64,000 nt of DNA from JAOABP01 sp964590395 (GTDB lineage: Bacteria > Hydrothermota > Tepidihabitantia > Tepidihabitantales > Tepidihabitantaceae): contig CAZPVT010000030.1 in the NCBI GenBank assembly GCA_964590395.1, positions 186,001-250,000 on the forward strand. The letters are read 5' to 3'. Below are positions 1 through 8,701 of the stretch, piece by piece. The notes beneath the pieces are model-generated. The model was not told where the DNA came from. It was given only the letters and a program-made list of their open reading frames with translations, and did not search any database. Each line of letters opens with the position of its first letter. Within the stretch, counting starts at the first letter, position 1. The position numbers were made by a program, and so were the translations under genes.

Positions 1-791
1 CACAGGATAAAGCGGTTGAGGCAGTTTTAGATAGTTTTATGGATGAGGAAAGGAGGCATCAATATTATCAATTTTTCAAAGGGGTGCAAAGTTTATACGA
101 CATAATCTCGCCCGACGAATTTTTGAGACCATTTATGGATGATATAGAAACCCTTGCCCGGATGTATCAAATATTGCGTGGAGCGTACGAGCCGGGAATA
201 CAGGTGGATAAGGATTTCACGAGAAAAACCGCAAGGTTAGTTCAAGAACATACCAGTAGTCTAATAAAACCAGCACTGGATATATATGAGATAGACGAAA
301 ACACCTTAAAAAAGATTGAGGAGAGTAAAGCATCCGATATAGAAAAAGTTTTTAACTTGCTTAAAAGTATTAGAAAACTGGTTATGGACGAAGCGGATAC
401 TGCTCCTTATCTGCTATCTATCGGCGAAAGGGCTGAGTTGATAGCAAATCTTTACAAAACAAGACAAATAAGCACGCAGGAGACACTGGAGGAATTGAAA
501 AAGGAAATAGAAGAAATTAACGTTGCCAAAAAAGAAGCAGTTGAAAAAAAGATGCCGATGACTACCTTTACGATTTACTGGGTTCTTAAAAAGGAGGGCT
601 TTCAGACTCCAGAACGGTTGGCAGAGCAGATGACAGATGTAATTGATAGAAACCCATACTGGCGGGAGAGTGCCAGACAAGAATCAGAAGTCAGAGCAGA
701 ATTTTACCGGATACTTGATTTGGGTGGGGATGTGGATAAAATTTCAAAAACAGTTCCCAAATTAATGAGTTATTTAAAGTCGGCTCGGTAA
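1..791 (+). CDS. hsdR: Type I restriction endonuclease R subunit, C-terminal part (partial)
   Basis: The reading frame is open to the left edge (first full codon at base 3), so the Met at 39 is internal and only about the last 260 residues are present. The helical, charged sequence with the segments FKGVQSLYDIISPDEFLRPF and ARMYQILRGAY is typical of the helical C-terminal domain of HsdR proteins, which holds the motor subunit to the methylase core. The nuclease and helicase domains would lie upstream, outside the window. The role of HsdR in ATP-dependent translocation and cleavage is family knowledge. The next gene follows after one base, which fits a restriction operon whose hsdM and hsdS would also be upstream. 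Confidence 0.82.
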   Translation, partial: QDKAVEAVLDSFMDEERRHQYYQFFKGVQSLYDIISPDEFLRPFMDDIETLARMYQILRGAYEPGIQVDKDFTRKTARLVQEHTSSLIKPALDIYEIDENTLKKIEESKASDIEKVFNLLKSIRKLVMDEADTAPYLLSIGERAELIANLYKTRQISTQETLEELKKEIEEINVAKKEAVEKKMPMTTFTIYWVLKKEGFQTPERLAEQMTDVIDRNPYWRESARQESEVRAEFYRILDLGGDVDKISKTVPKLMSYLKSAR

Positions 792-792
792 G

Positions 793-1107
793 ATGATGTC
801 GCCAGATTTATTAAAAAGAGAGGTCAAAGAACTGGCAAAGGCTATTCGCATCAAGCCAAAGGAGATCCATATCCGCAGGATGAAAAGAAAATTAGCAAGT
901 TGTTCAAGTAAAGGGAGGTTGACCTTTGATACATCCTTGCTGAGTAAAGACCCCGTTCAGCGGTATCAGGTGATTCTTCATGAACTGTTGCATCTGCGGT
1001 ATCCTAATCACGGCAAAATGTTTAACGCCGTGTTAAAAGCCCATTTAAAGAATAGTTTGGCAACGCTGGCAAAAGGAAATTTTTTAGAAGGTTTACAACG
1101 GTACTGA
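793..1107 (+). CDS. Small YgjP/DUF45-like zinc metallopeptidase
   Basis: A 104-residue protein with a HELLH zinc-binding motif near residue 63, followed closely by HGKMF, the third-ligand pattern of the YgjP/WLM (DUF45) metallopeptidase family. It has no signal peptide, so it should be cytoplasmic. It starts one base after the hsdR stop and is probably co-transcribed with it; small peptidases of this family often sit next to type I restriction genes. It is shorter than stand-alone YgjP proteins (about 170-230 residues) and keeps mainly the catalytic core. Its substrate is unknown. Confidence 0.75.
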   Translation: MMSPDLLKREVKELAKAIRIKPKEIHIRRMKRKLASCSSKGRLTFDTSLLSKDPVQRYQVILHELLHLRYPNHGKMFNAVLKAHLKNSLATLAKGNFLEGLQRY

Positions 1108-1149
1108 TACCGACAGGCCATAGTCAGGATATATCTATCAGTTCTCATT

Positions 1150-1177
1150 TTGACCTGTTGAAAATGGAGATTATAAT
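1150..1177 (+). promoter_or_regulatory. Sigma70-like promoter of hypD, 7-nt leader
   Basis: TTGACC (1150-1155), a 16-nt spacer and TATAAT (1172-1177) lie in the 83-nt gap before hypD. The predicted transcription start near 1184 leaves only 7 nt before the ATG at 1191, and no Shine-Dalgarno sequence is present. Confidence 0.7.
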
Positions 1178-1190
1178 CGGTTGATACAGA

Positions 1191-2285
1191 ATGAAAAGGA
1201 ATCCGGAGCGAGTGCTTTTGAAGCGGATTAATGAACTGGTTGAGCGGTTGTGCGAAAAGCGGGAGAGGATCAGTTTGATGGAGGTGTGCGGGACCCATAC
1301 GATGGCAATCTCCAGTTCCGGGATCAGAAGGGCGGTTGACCAGCGGTTGAAACTGGTTTCAGGTCCGGGCTGTCCGGTTTGCGTTACCGTTGATGAGGAG
1401 ATTTGCCAGGCGGTCGGTCTGGCTTATGTTGACAGTGTTACAGTTTTGACCTTTGGAGATATGATGCGGGTGCCAGGTTCTGCCGGTTCGCTGGCAGATG
1501 CGCGGGCAAAGGGTGCGGATGTGCGGGTGGTTTATTCACCGCTGGACGGGCTTGATCTTGCCAGAACGGAGCCGGAGCGGGAGTTTGTATTTCTGGGGGT
1601 GGGGTTTGAGACAACGGCACCAGTTGTAGCAGCAACGGTTCTGAGGGCGCAGAGAAGGGGGATTAAAAATTTTTCGGTTCTGCCGATGTTTAAGTTGATT
1701 CCGCCAGCACTAAAGTTTATTGCGGGTAACAAGAGGATTAATATTGACGGGTTTGTTCTGCCCGGCCATGTTTCCACGATTATCGGGTCAGAGCCTTATG
1801 AGTTTCTGGTCAGCCGGTATCGTTTGCCCGGTTGTATTACCGGTTTTGAACCAGCGGATATTCTGGAGGGGATTTATATTTTACTGCAACAGGTTGCAAG
1901 CGAGCCGAAACTGGTAATTCAGTATCAGCGCAGTGTGAAACCTGAGGGTAATGTTACTGCCCGGCGGTTGATTGAGCAGGTTTTTAAGAGGACGGATGCG
2001 GCCTGGCGGGGAATCGGTTTGATTGCCGGTTCAGGTCTGGGATTCCGGTCCGAGTTCAAGCGGTTTGATGCCCGGCTGCGTTTTGGCGAGCATCTGGCGA
2101 GAATAAAGACTAAGAGCAAGCCGGGACGGCTGAACTCCTGCCGGTGCGGTGAGGTGATGCTCGGGGTTTTAATTCCGCCCGGTTGTCCGCTTTTTGGTAA
2201 GGTATGTGTGCCCGAGAGGCCGGTTGGTCCCTGTATGGTTTCCTCTGAAGGTGCGTGTGCAGCCTATTATAAATATGGATTTTGA
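1191..2285 (+). CDS. hypD: Hydrogenase maturation factor HypD
   Basis: A 364-residue protein of normal HypD length. HypD is the iron-sulfur scaffold on which the Fe(CN)2CO unit of [NiFe]-hydrogenases is assembled, together with HypC and HypE. The signature cysteines are present: MEVCGTHT (Cys33), GPGCPVC (Cys61 and Cys64), and a C-terminal Cys-rich part with NSCRCGEVMLG and PPGCPLFGKVCVP that would hold the 4Fe-4S cluster. GFETTAP near residue 125 is another family motif. It overlaps hypE by 11 nt, so the two are probably translationally coupled. No hydrogenase structural gene or other hyp gene is in the window. The promoter lies directly upstream. Confidence 0.95.
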   Translation: MKRNPERVLLKRINELVERLCEKRERISLMEVCGTHTMAISSSGIRRAVDQRLKLVSGPGCPVCVTVDEEICQAVGLAYVDSVTVLTFGDMMRVPGSAGSLADARAKGADVRVVYSPLDGLDLARTEPEREFVFLGVGFETTAPVVAATVLRAQRRGIKNFSVLPMFKLIPPALKFIAGNKRINIDGFVLPGHVSTIIGSEPYEFLVSRYRLPGCITGFEPADILEGIYILLQQVASEPKLVIQYQRSVKPEGNVTARRLIEQVFKRTDAAWRGIGLIAGSGLGFRSEFKRFDARLRFGEHLARIKTKSKPGRLNSCRCGEVMLGVLIPPGCPLFGKVCVPERPVGPCMVSSEGACAAYYKYGF

Positions 2286-3327
2286 TAATAATAAGGAGAT
2301 CTATCCAGCCTGTTTTCCTTCAGGGGTAAAGGAGGAGCGAATTACCTTTGCTCATGGGGCAGGCGGTAAAAGAATGCACCGTTTGATACGGGAGATATTT
2401 TTGAAGTATTTTGGCAACAAATTCCTGAATCGTATGGAGGATTCGGCGGTTATAAGAGTGAACGAGAAGGAGATGTGTTTTACAACCGATTCTTATGTGG
2501 TGAAGCCGATTTTTTTCCCGGGGGGTGATATCGGTAAGCTTGCGGTCTGTGGAACGGTGAATGATCTTGCGGTTATGGGGGCTGTGCCAAAATATATCTC
2601 CTGTAGTTTTGTTATAAGGGAGGGGTTTAGTTTTGAGAAACTGGAACTTATCTGCAGTTCCATCAGCCGGACCGCGAAAAAGGCGGGGGTGGTTATCGTT
2701 ACCGGTGATGCCAAGGTAATTGAGGGTAATGGGGAGGATGAAATTTACATTAATACCAGTGGGGTTGGGGTGCGACGTAATGTCAAACTGGGGGTTGAGT
2801 TTGTTAAGCCTGGTGATTTAATTTTGATCAATGGTGGGATTGGCGAGCATGAGGCGGCGGTCGCGGTTGCAAGAGGGGATTATCGTTTAACTACGAGGTT
2901 AAAAAGTGACTGTTCGTCATTGAACCGGATGATTGATGTGGTGATAAAAAATAAGGGGGTGAGGGTGATGCGGGACCCTACACGGGGCGGTTTGGCGACA
3001 ACTTTGAACGAGTTTGCGGAAGGATGTGGTTTGGGGTTTGTGATTGATGATGTAAAAATACCGATTAAATGGCGGGTCAGGGGAGTTGCTAATATTCTTG
3101 GTCTTGACCCGTTTTATATGGCGAACGAAGGCAAGGTTGTGGTGGTTTGTGATCGAAGAGGCGCGGATGATGTTATAGCGGCGATGCGGCGTTTTCCTGA
3201 AGGGAAAAAGGCAAGGGTGATAGGAGAGGTTGTTAAAACCCTTCAGGGTGTCTGGCTTAAAACTCAATTGGGAACTTTGCGCCGTTTACTTATGCTGGAT
3301 GGTGAGCAGTTACCAAGAATCTGTTAG
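2275..3327 (+). CDS. hypE: Hydrogenase maturation factor HypE
   Basis: A 350-residue protein from the ATG at 2275, which lies inside the hypD end. HypE dehydrates a thiocarbamoyl group carried on its C-terminal Cys to thiocyanate, which supplies the CN ligands of [NiFe]-hydrogenase. The diagnostic C-terminal tail PRIC is intact. The AIR-synthase-like fold is supported by FAHGAGGKRM, the FTTDSYVVKP strand, GTVNDLAVMGA and RDPTRGGLATTLNE. An upstream in-frame ATG at 2194 would add 27 residues unlike the family, so it was not used. The overlap with hypD agrees with the HypD-HypE functional pairing. Confidence 0.95.
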   Translation: MDFDNNKEIYPACFPSGVKEERITFAHGAGGKRMHRLIREIFLKYFGNKFLNRMEDSAVIRVNEKEMCFTTDSYVVKPIFFPGGDIGKLAVCGTVNDLAVMGAVPKYISCSFVIREGFSFEKLELICSSISRTAKKAGVVIVTGDAKVIEGNGEDEIYINTSGVGVRRNVKLGVEFVKPGDLILINGGIGEHEAAVAVARGDYRLTTRLKSDCSSLNRMIDVVIKNKGVRVMRDPTRGGLATTLNEFAEGCGLGFVIDDVKIPIKWRVRGVANILGLDPFYMANEGKVVVVCDRRGADDVIAAMRRFPEGKKARVIGEVVKTLQGVWLKTQLGTLRRLLMLDGEQLPRIC

Positions 3328-3348
3328 TTTGATTTTGGGGTCTTATAT

Positions 3349-4419
3349 ATGATGAGTGACAACCAGACCGGCCCGGAATCATATTTAGAACTTTCAGCTG
3401 TAAGTAGATATATGAAGGTGGAGGCAATTCGGGGAAATAAAATCTGGGGGAAAATATACGACCCGGTGCCAGAAAATATGAATGAGTTAAAAAGGTGCTT
3501 TGCTCAAAATGGTGCAACAGTATTTTTTGAAAAGCAGGGTGATGGACATCTGTTAACCTACGGTTATTATCCGCAGGGCAAACCGGTGAAACTGTGGGTA
3601 AATCTCCTGTTACTTGTAGCAACGATTTTAACCACGCTTTTTGTGGGAGCGCTACACGCGGGCAAGGACCCTTTTAGCGATTTTCGCAACATAATCAGCG
3701 GTATACCATTTTCCATCGGTATTATAATGATACTTGGCAGTCACGAGCTGGCGCATTATCTCGTTGCCAGGCATTACGGGGTTGATGTAACACCACCTTA
3801 TTTTCTTCCCGTTCCACACCCAATGACCGGCACTATGGGAGCATTTATTAAAATTCGTTCTCCGGTGCCATCGAAAACTGCTCTGGTGCGAGTTGGGGTT
3901 GCTGGACCTCTAACCGGATTTTTAGTCGCGATACCGGTTACGATAATTGGTCTGGCACTTTCAAAGGTTCGTTTAATACCATCTGATATTCCATTGTTAA
4001 GGCTTGGCTCGCCATTAATTTTTGAGTTGATTTCCAAAGTTCTACATGGAGCGCCGCCTCCGGGATTTGATATTTTGCTCCACCCATTGGCATTTGCGGG
4101 CTGGCTGGGAATGTTTGTAACTGCGTTAAACTTGCTTCCTGTCGGGCAGCTTGATGGCGGGCATATCGCCTACGCGGTTTTGGGTAAAAGGTATCGAATT
4201 TTTTCTGTTGTCGTCATCGTTGGACTTTTGGGGTTAGGTATTTTCTGGATGGGCTGGCCATTCTGGGCTTTTATTGCTACAATTCTGGGGTTACGTCACC
4301 CGCCGCCTTTAGATAACATTACTCCACTGGATAAGGTGGATTTCCTGTTAGTGTTGCTCGCGCTTATCATTCTTATTGTTACTTTTACCCCCGTTCCTTT
4401 TCCTGCGGCAGGATTTTAA
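3349..4419 (+). CDS. Site-2 protease family (M50) membrane metallopeptidase
   Basis: A 356-residue multi-pass membrane protein. HELAHYL near residue 135 is the HExxH zinc site, and LPVGQLDGGH near residue 265 gives the downstream NxxPxxxLDG ligand motif of M50 proteases. At least six hydrophobic segments surround these, and a soluble part of about 80 residues precedes the first membrane segment. The domain order resembles the EGY1/YwhC-like branch of site-2 proteases rather than RseP, as no PDZ domain is visible. Such enzymes cleave substrates inside the membrane; the substrate here is unknown. It lies 21 nt after hypE and may share its transcript. ATG codons at 3349 and 3352 are both possible starts. 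Confidence 0.88.
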   Translation: MMSDNQTGPESYLELSAVSRYMKVEAIRGNKIWGKIYDPVPENMNELKRCFAQNGATVFFEKQGDGHLLTYGYYPQGKPVKLWVNLLLLVATILTTLFVGALHAGKDPFSDFRNIISGIPFSIGIIMILGSHELAHYLVARHYGVDVTPPYFLPVPHPMTGTMGAFIKIRSPVPSKTALVRVGVAGPLTGFLVAIPVTIIGLALSKVRLIPSDIPLLRLGSPLIFELISKVLHGAPPPGFDILLHPLAFAGWLGMFVTALNLLPVGQLDGGHIAYAVLGKRYRIFSVVVIVGLLGLGIFWMGWPFWAFIATILGLRHPPPLDNITPLDKVDFLLVLLALIILIVTFTPVPFPAAGF

Positions 4420-4420
4420 G

Positions 4421-4448
4421 TTGACTCTGGTGAGTTAGCGGTTAGAAT
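4421..4448 (+). promoter_or_regulatory. Sigma70-like promoter of lgt, leaderless
   Basis: TTGACT (4421-4426), a 16-nt spacer and TAGAAT (4443-4448). Seven bases after the -10 box is the A of the lgt ATG (4455), so the predicted mRNA starts at the start codon itself. Confidence 0.65.
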
Positions 4449-4454
4449 TTCGGT

Positions 4455-5231
4455 ATGTTGCCCGTTCTCCTGAAACTTGGTTCATTTCAACTTTATTCCT
4501 ATGGGTTTATGCTGTTTTTGTCTTTTGTCCTGGGTATCTGGATTGTGGAGTCCCGGGCAAAGCGATTTGGGGTGGATCCGAAAAAAGTTACCGACCTGGC
4601 GCTCTGGGTACTTTTAGCGGTGGTTTTAGGGTCTCGGCTTTTCTATGTAGCATTTCACTGGAATGAGTTCAAAGGTGATTTGCTAGGGATCGTCAGATTT
4701 TGGGGCAACCCTCCGGGGCTATCAGGATTGATGTTTTACGGTGGCTTTCTGGCCGCTTTTATTGCCGGTCTGATTTTTGTATGGGTCAATCGTTTACCAC
4801 TTTTACAGATGTTGGATGCAGTGGCACCATCTTTGGTTCTTGGTGAGGGTTTTACCAGAATTGGCTGCTTTCTAAATGGATGTTGTTTTGGTAAACCAAC
4901 TGCGGGGCCTTTAGGAGTGATCTTTTCTCCTGGTTCCGCGGCAGGTGCTCAGTTTCCAGGGATTGCCATTCATCCCACCCAGTTGTATTCCTCGTTAGCC
5001 GGTTTTACTCTCTTCGGCCTGGCGTTGGTTTTAGAGAGGAGAAAACTTAACCCTGGGGTACTTTTTGCGCTAATTCTCTTCCTGTATTCATTTTTTCGGT
5101 TTGGTATTGATTTTGTGCGTTTTTATGAAAATGCTGCGAACTTCTGGGGCAATCAGGTTGTAGCGTTAACCCTTGTGGCCATTAGCATAGTTCTTCTTAT
5201 TATCTTCAGCCGGAGAAAAATCCAGGTTTGA
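4455..5231 (+). CDS. lgt: Prolipoprotein diacylglyceryl transferase
   Basis: A 258-residue polytopic inner-membrane enzyme that transfers diacylglycerol from phosphatidylglycerol to the lipobox Cys of prolipoproteins. The Lgt signature is seen near residue 133 (GEGFTRIGCFLNGCCFG), with the essential Arg and Asn. HPTQLYSSL and FRFGIDFVRF further on are also family motifs, and about seven hydrophobic segments fit the fold. The window encodes several lipoproteins that would be its substrates. The gene ends in TTGA, shared with the start of the comF-like gene. Confidence 0.96.
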   Translation: MLPVLLKLGSFQLYSYGFMLFLSFVLGIWIVESRAKRFGVDPKKVTDLALWVLLAVVLGSRLFYVAFHWNEFKGDLLGIVRFWGNPPGLSGLMFYGGFLAAFIAGLIFVWVNRLPLLQMLDAVAPSLVLGEGFTRIGCFLNGCCFGKPTAGPLGVIFSPGSAAGAQFPGIAIHPTQLYSSLAGFTLFGLALVLERRKLNPGVLFALILFLYSFFRFGIDFVRFYENAANFWGNQVVALTLVAISIVLLIIFSRRKIQV

Positions 5232-5962
5232 GAGGACTCCGGGATAAGTTAAAATTTCTTTTTCGATCCGTAGCAGATTTTGTTTTTCCGCCGATCTGTT
5301 ATGGTTGTGATCAAGAGATAGAAGAAGGATTGATTTGTGATTCCTGTCAACTGCTTCTTTTTACTAGTGAGTTGGATGTTTGTGTGCGGTGTGGTCGTCC
5401 TTGTTTGCCGGATGAGAAAACCTGTTATCAATGCGATCTACCATTTGAATTGACTCGTGTTCGAGCGGTTGGGGTTTACCAGCCACCGTTTGTTGGCCTG
5501 ATAGGTGCTTTAAAGTATTCAGAAAAGACCGGGTTGGCAAAATTGCTGGGTAATGCGCTGGCAACTTTGGTTAAGCAGGATACCGAATTGAGCCGAGCGG
5601 ATGCCATCTGTGCGGTTCCTTTGCATTCCGCGAGATTGCGGGAGAGGGGTTATAATCAGGCATCTCTTTTGGCGTCAGAGGTGGCAAGGGTAACTGGTAT
5701 TAGGTTGATCGATCCGCTTATCAGAGTGAAAAACACTAAAAGCCAGACGAAGATGAAAAATGAACAGGCGCGGATCAAAAATGTGAAAGATGCGTTTCGA
5801 ATAAAGCAGGGTTTTAAATTTAATAATGGTGCGAGAGTAATTATCGTTGATGATGTTATGACCACCGGTGCCACAATTTCCTCTGCGGCCGGGGAGTTAA
5901 AAAGGGCAGGGGCAAGTGATGTTATGGGTCTGGTCTTAGCCGCAGCCGTTGGAAAAGGTTAA
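5228..5962 (+). CDS. comF: ComF-family phosphoribosyltransferase-like protein
   Basis: A 244-residue protein with a TTG start overlapping the lgt stop (TTGA). The N-terminal 75 residues contain four CxxC-type pairs (CYGC, CDSC, CVRC, CYQC), a double zinc ribbon typical of ComF/GntX proteins. The C-terminal part is a type I phosphoribosyltransferase domain with the PRPP-binding loop VIIVDDVMTTGAT. RERGYNQA near residue 137 is a ComF hallmark. In competent bacteria ComF acts in the cytoplasm on incoming single-stranded DNA; in others its role is unknown. A ComEA-like protein is also encoded in the window, but far away. Transcription probably comes from the lgt promoter. Confidence 0.9.
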   Translation: MRGLRDKLKFLFRSVADFVFPPICYGCDQEIEEGLICDSCQLLLFTSELDVCVRCGRPCLPDEKTCYQCDLPFELTRVRAVGVYQPPFVGLIGALKYSEKTGLAKLLGNALATLVKQDTELSRADAICAVPLHSARLRERGYNQASLLASEVARVTGIRLIDPLIRVKNTKSQTKMKNEQARIKNVKDAFRIKQGFKFNNGARVIIVDDVMTTGATISSAAGELKRAGASDVMGLVLAAAVGKG

Positions 5963-6011
5963 AACTAATTTTTTCTCTCTTTGTCTAAGTGAAAGGTTCT
6001 GAAGATAAGAA

Positions 6012-6039
6012 TTGACTTTTAATTCCGGTTAAATATTTA
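6012..6039 (+). promoter_or_regulatory. Probable promoter of the saccharopine pair, near-leaderless
   Basis: TTGACT (6012-6017), a 16-nt spacer and TATTTA (6034-6039), a weak -10. The predicted start near 6046 lies one base before the ATG at 6047. No Shine-Dalgarno sequence is seen. Confidence 0.45.
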
Positions 6040-6046
6040 TAAAACT

Positions 6047-7348
6047 ATGCAGAATGTTATTGGTATTCGGCGTGAAGATAAGAATATCTGGGAAAAACGG
6101 GTCCCTTTAACACCTGCACAAGTTGCAACTCTCGTCCGTGATTCCAATATCAGGTTTAAAATTCAAAAATCGAATATCCGGATATTTCCGGACGATGAGT
6201 ATCTTAAAGCAGGTGCGGAGCTTGCCGATGAAGTTAATGACTGTCCGGTGGTTTTGGGAATAAAGGAAATGCCGCTGGACTTCTTTCGTTCTGAAAAAAC
6301 GTATGTTTTCTTTGCTCACGTTATTAAAGGACAGCGGCATAATATGCCGATGTTGAGGAGAATGATAGAATTGAAATGTTCGTTAATTGATTATGAGAAA
6401 ATAACCGATGAGCAGGGACGCCGGCTGATTTTTTTTGGCCGGTTCGCGGGAATTGCGGGGATGATTGATACCCTTGCTGGGTTAGGAAAGCGGTTGAGCA
6501 TTTTCGGTTACCAGACCCCTCTGGCTGATGTTAAGCTTGCCTATGAATACGAATGGATGGAGGTTGCAAAATCGGCGATTCGTCTTGTGGGTGAGAAGGT
6601 AAAAGAGGTTGGTTTGCCAATAGAGGTGGCTCCATTAATTATTGGCCTGACCGGTTATGGCAATGTTGGTAGCGGAGCTAAGGAGATTCTTGCAGAACTC
6701 GGGACAGTTGAGGTTGCCCCGAATGATTTGCCGGAGATCATTAAAAACAAATCGACAAAACAGATTTTTTCAACTGTCTTTAAGGAAGAGGATATGGTTG
6801 AGCCAAGGTTAGCCGGGCATCGGTTTAATCTGGAGGAGTATTATCACCAGCCCGATTTATATCGTTCCAAGTTCGAAAATTACCTTCTTTATCTTTCAGT
6901 TTTAGTAAACTGTATATACTGGGATGCTCGTTATCCAAGATTGGTTACTAAAGAGTATTTGAAAAGGACTTTTGCTAGTGGCCCAAACCGGTTACTGATT
7001 ATCGGTGATATCTCCTGTGATGTGAATGGTTCAGTTGAAGCAACCGTTAAGGCAACCAATCCAGGTGCTCCATTTTTCGTTTATCAGCCATTTACTGAAC
7101 AGGCTGTTGATGGAATTCACGGGGAAGGAGTAGTAATTATGGCGATTGATAATCTGCCTTGCGAACTCGCCAGCGATGCATCAGAAGAGTTCGGCAACGC
7201 ACTTTTTCCTTTTGTTCCGATACTGGCACAGACCGATTTCCATCGGTCCATTGACGAGCTTGATTTGAATCCACCACTACGTCGAGCTTTGATATTGCAT
7301 CAGGGGAAATTGACACCGGAATTTAATTACATTGAGCAATTTTTATAA
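6047..7348 (+). CDS. Lysine-ketoglutarate reductase (LOR half of LKR/SDH)
   Basis: A 433-residue protein resembling the N-terminal half of the eukaryotic bifunctional enzyme that condenses lysine and 2-oxoglutarate to saccharopine. The start IGIRREDKNIWEKRVPLTPA matches the alanine dehydrogenase/transhydrogenase N-terminal fold of this family. The nucleotide-binding loop is GYGNVGSGA near residue 204, and GDISCDVNGSVE near residue 323 is a conserved LOR block. It is followed 27 nt later by the saccharopine dehydrogenase half, so the fusion known from animals and plants exists here as two genes. It may work in lysine breakdown; direction and cofactor cannot be read from the sequence. Confidence 0.85.
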   Translation: MQNVIGIRREDKNIWEKRVPLTPAQVATLVRDSNIRFKIQKSNIRIFPDDEYLKAGAELADEVNDCPVVLGIKEMPLDFFRSEKTYVFFAHVIKGQRHNMPMLRRMIELKCSLIDYEKITDEQGRRLIFFGRFAGIAGMIDTLAGLGKRLSIFGYQTPLADVKLAYEYEWMEVAKSAIRLVGEKVKEVGLPIEVAPLIIGLTGYGNVGSGAKEILAELGTVEVAPNDLPEIIKNKSTKQIFSTVFKEEDMVEPRLAGHRFNLEEYYHQPDLYRSKFENYLLYLSVLVNCIYWDARYPRLVTKEYLKRTFASGPNRLLIIGDISCDVNGSVEATVKATNPGAPFFVYQPFTEQAVDGIHGEGVVIMAIDNLPCELASDASEEFGNALFPFVPILAQTDFHRSIDELDLNPPLRRALILHQGKLTPEFNYIEQFL

Positions 7349-7375
7349 AAAGTATAAATGAGAGAAGAGTGATAG

Positions 7376-8701
7376 ATGAAAAGAGTCTTAATTTTAGGCG
7401 CAGGCTTGGTATCACGACCAATGGTCCGTTACCTCTTGAATCTGCCGGATATAGAAACTATCGTTGCTTCCAGGACGGTCAGCAAAGCAGAAGAACTGAT
7501 TCAGAATCACCCCCGGGGTAGATCTGTAAGTTTGCTGGTGGATGATGATGCGTCTTTACATCGGTTGATCGCGGAAAGTGATGTTGTTGTCAGTTTGTTG
7601 CCTTATATCTACCATATTACAGTAGCCCGTCATTGTATTGGTTTGAAGAGACATCTCGTTACTACTTCCTATGTAAGTGATGCCATGAGAACATTGGATA
7701 CTGAGGCAAAAAAAGCGGAAGTTATTCTTCTGAATGAAATTGGACTCGACCCTGGTATCGACCATATGTCGGCAATGGAAATTATCGAACGTGTCAATGC
7801 AAGTGGTGGTAAAGTGGTAAGTTTTATTTCTTACTGCGGAGGGCTGCCCGCGCCGGAGGCAAATGACAATCCGCTGGGCTACAAGTTCTCCTGGAGTCCC
7901 AAAGGAGTGCTTATGGCAGGAAGAAATGATGCCCGGTTTTTAAAGGACGGTGAGGAGGTGGTAATCCCGGCAAGCCGACTCTTTGCTTCATTCCAACTGA
8001 TTGATATACCTGAAGTAGGTGAGTTTGAATTTTATCCGAATCGAAACTCGCTTCCTTATGTTCAACTTTACGGACTGGAAGGTATTAGGACGATGATTCG
8101 GGCGACTTTGCGTAACCGCGGCTGGTGCGAAACGATGCAGGCGATCAGTGACTTAGGACTGATTAAAGACGACCGTATCAGACAGGATATTGCTAAGATG
8201 ACGTATCGACAGTGGCTACGGGAGTTTGTACCGGGCAGGGGGGATTTGCAATTGGATATTGCCCAGCGAGTTAAACTGCCGATTGGCCATCCGGTATTGG
8301 AAAGGTTAAATTGGCTCGGTCTTTTTGATGAACGACCCATTGGTCTTGACTCTGGATCTAATTTGGATGTAATTGCCAAGACAATGTGGGAGCGGATGCA
8401 ATATAAGTTAGGAGAACGGGATATGATCATCCTCCATCATCAGTTTGAGGTTTTTTATTCTGAACAGCAGGGAGAGAGGATCGAGTCGACACTTGTAGAT
8501 TTTGGCGAACCGGGTGGTGATTCGGCTATGGCGAGAACCGTAAGTCTACCAGCGGCGATTGGAGTTAAAATGCTCCTTGAAGGAAAACTGAGGCTGACTG
8601 GAGTCCAGATTCCGACGCATAGAGATATTTACCAACCGATACTTACCGAGTTAAAGGGATTGGGAATAGCATTTAAAGAACGTGTTCAATTGTTTAGTTA
8701 G
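7376..8701 (+). CDS. Saccharopine dehydrogenase (glutamate-forming type)
   Basis: A 441-residue protein with an N-terminal Rossmann motif (ILGAGLVSRPMVRYL) and the saccharopine dehydrogenase signatures NEIGLDPGIDHMSAM and CGGLPAPEANDNPLGYKFSW. It should oxidise saccharopine to glutamate and aminoadipate semialdehyde, completing the step begun by the upstream reductase. Its length matches the SDH half of the bifunctional eukaryotic enzyme. The gene is co-directional with the reductase and ends in a TTAG shared with the stop codon of the opposite-strand ferritin-like gene, with no terminator between. Confidence 0.9.
   Translation: MKRVLILGAGLVSRPMVRYLLNLPDIETIVASRTVSKAEELIQNHPRGRSVSLLVDDDASLHRLIAESDVVVSLLPYIYHITVARHCIGLKRHLVTTSYVSDAMRTLDTEAKKAEVILLNEIGLDPGIDHMSAMEIIERVNASGGKVVSFISYCGGLPAPEANDNPLGYKFSWSPKGVLMAGRNDARFLKDGEEVVIPASRLFASFQLIDIPEVGEFEFYPNRNSLPYVQLYGLEGIRTMIRATLRNRGWCETMQAISDLGLIKDDRIRQDIAKMTYRQWLREFVPGRGDLQLDIAQRVKLPIGHPVLERLNWLGLFDERPIGLDSGSNLDVIAKTMWERMQYKLGERDMIILHHQFEVFYSEQQGERIESTLVDFGEPGGDSAMARTVSLPAAIGVKMLLEGKLRLTGVQIPTHRDIYQPILTELKGLGIAFKERVQLFS

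Noticed and set aside
2194..2274. Earlier ATG for hypE
   Set aside because: It lies deep inside hypD and adds residues not seen in HypE; the ATG at 2275 gives a normal length.
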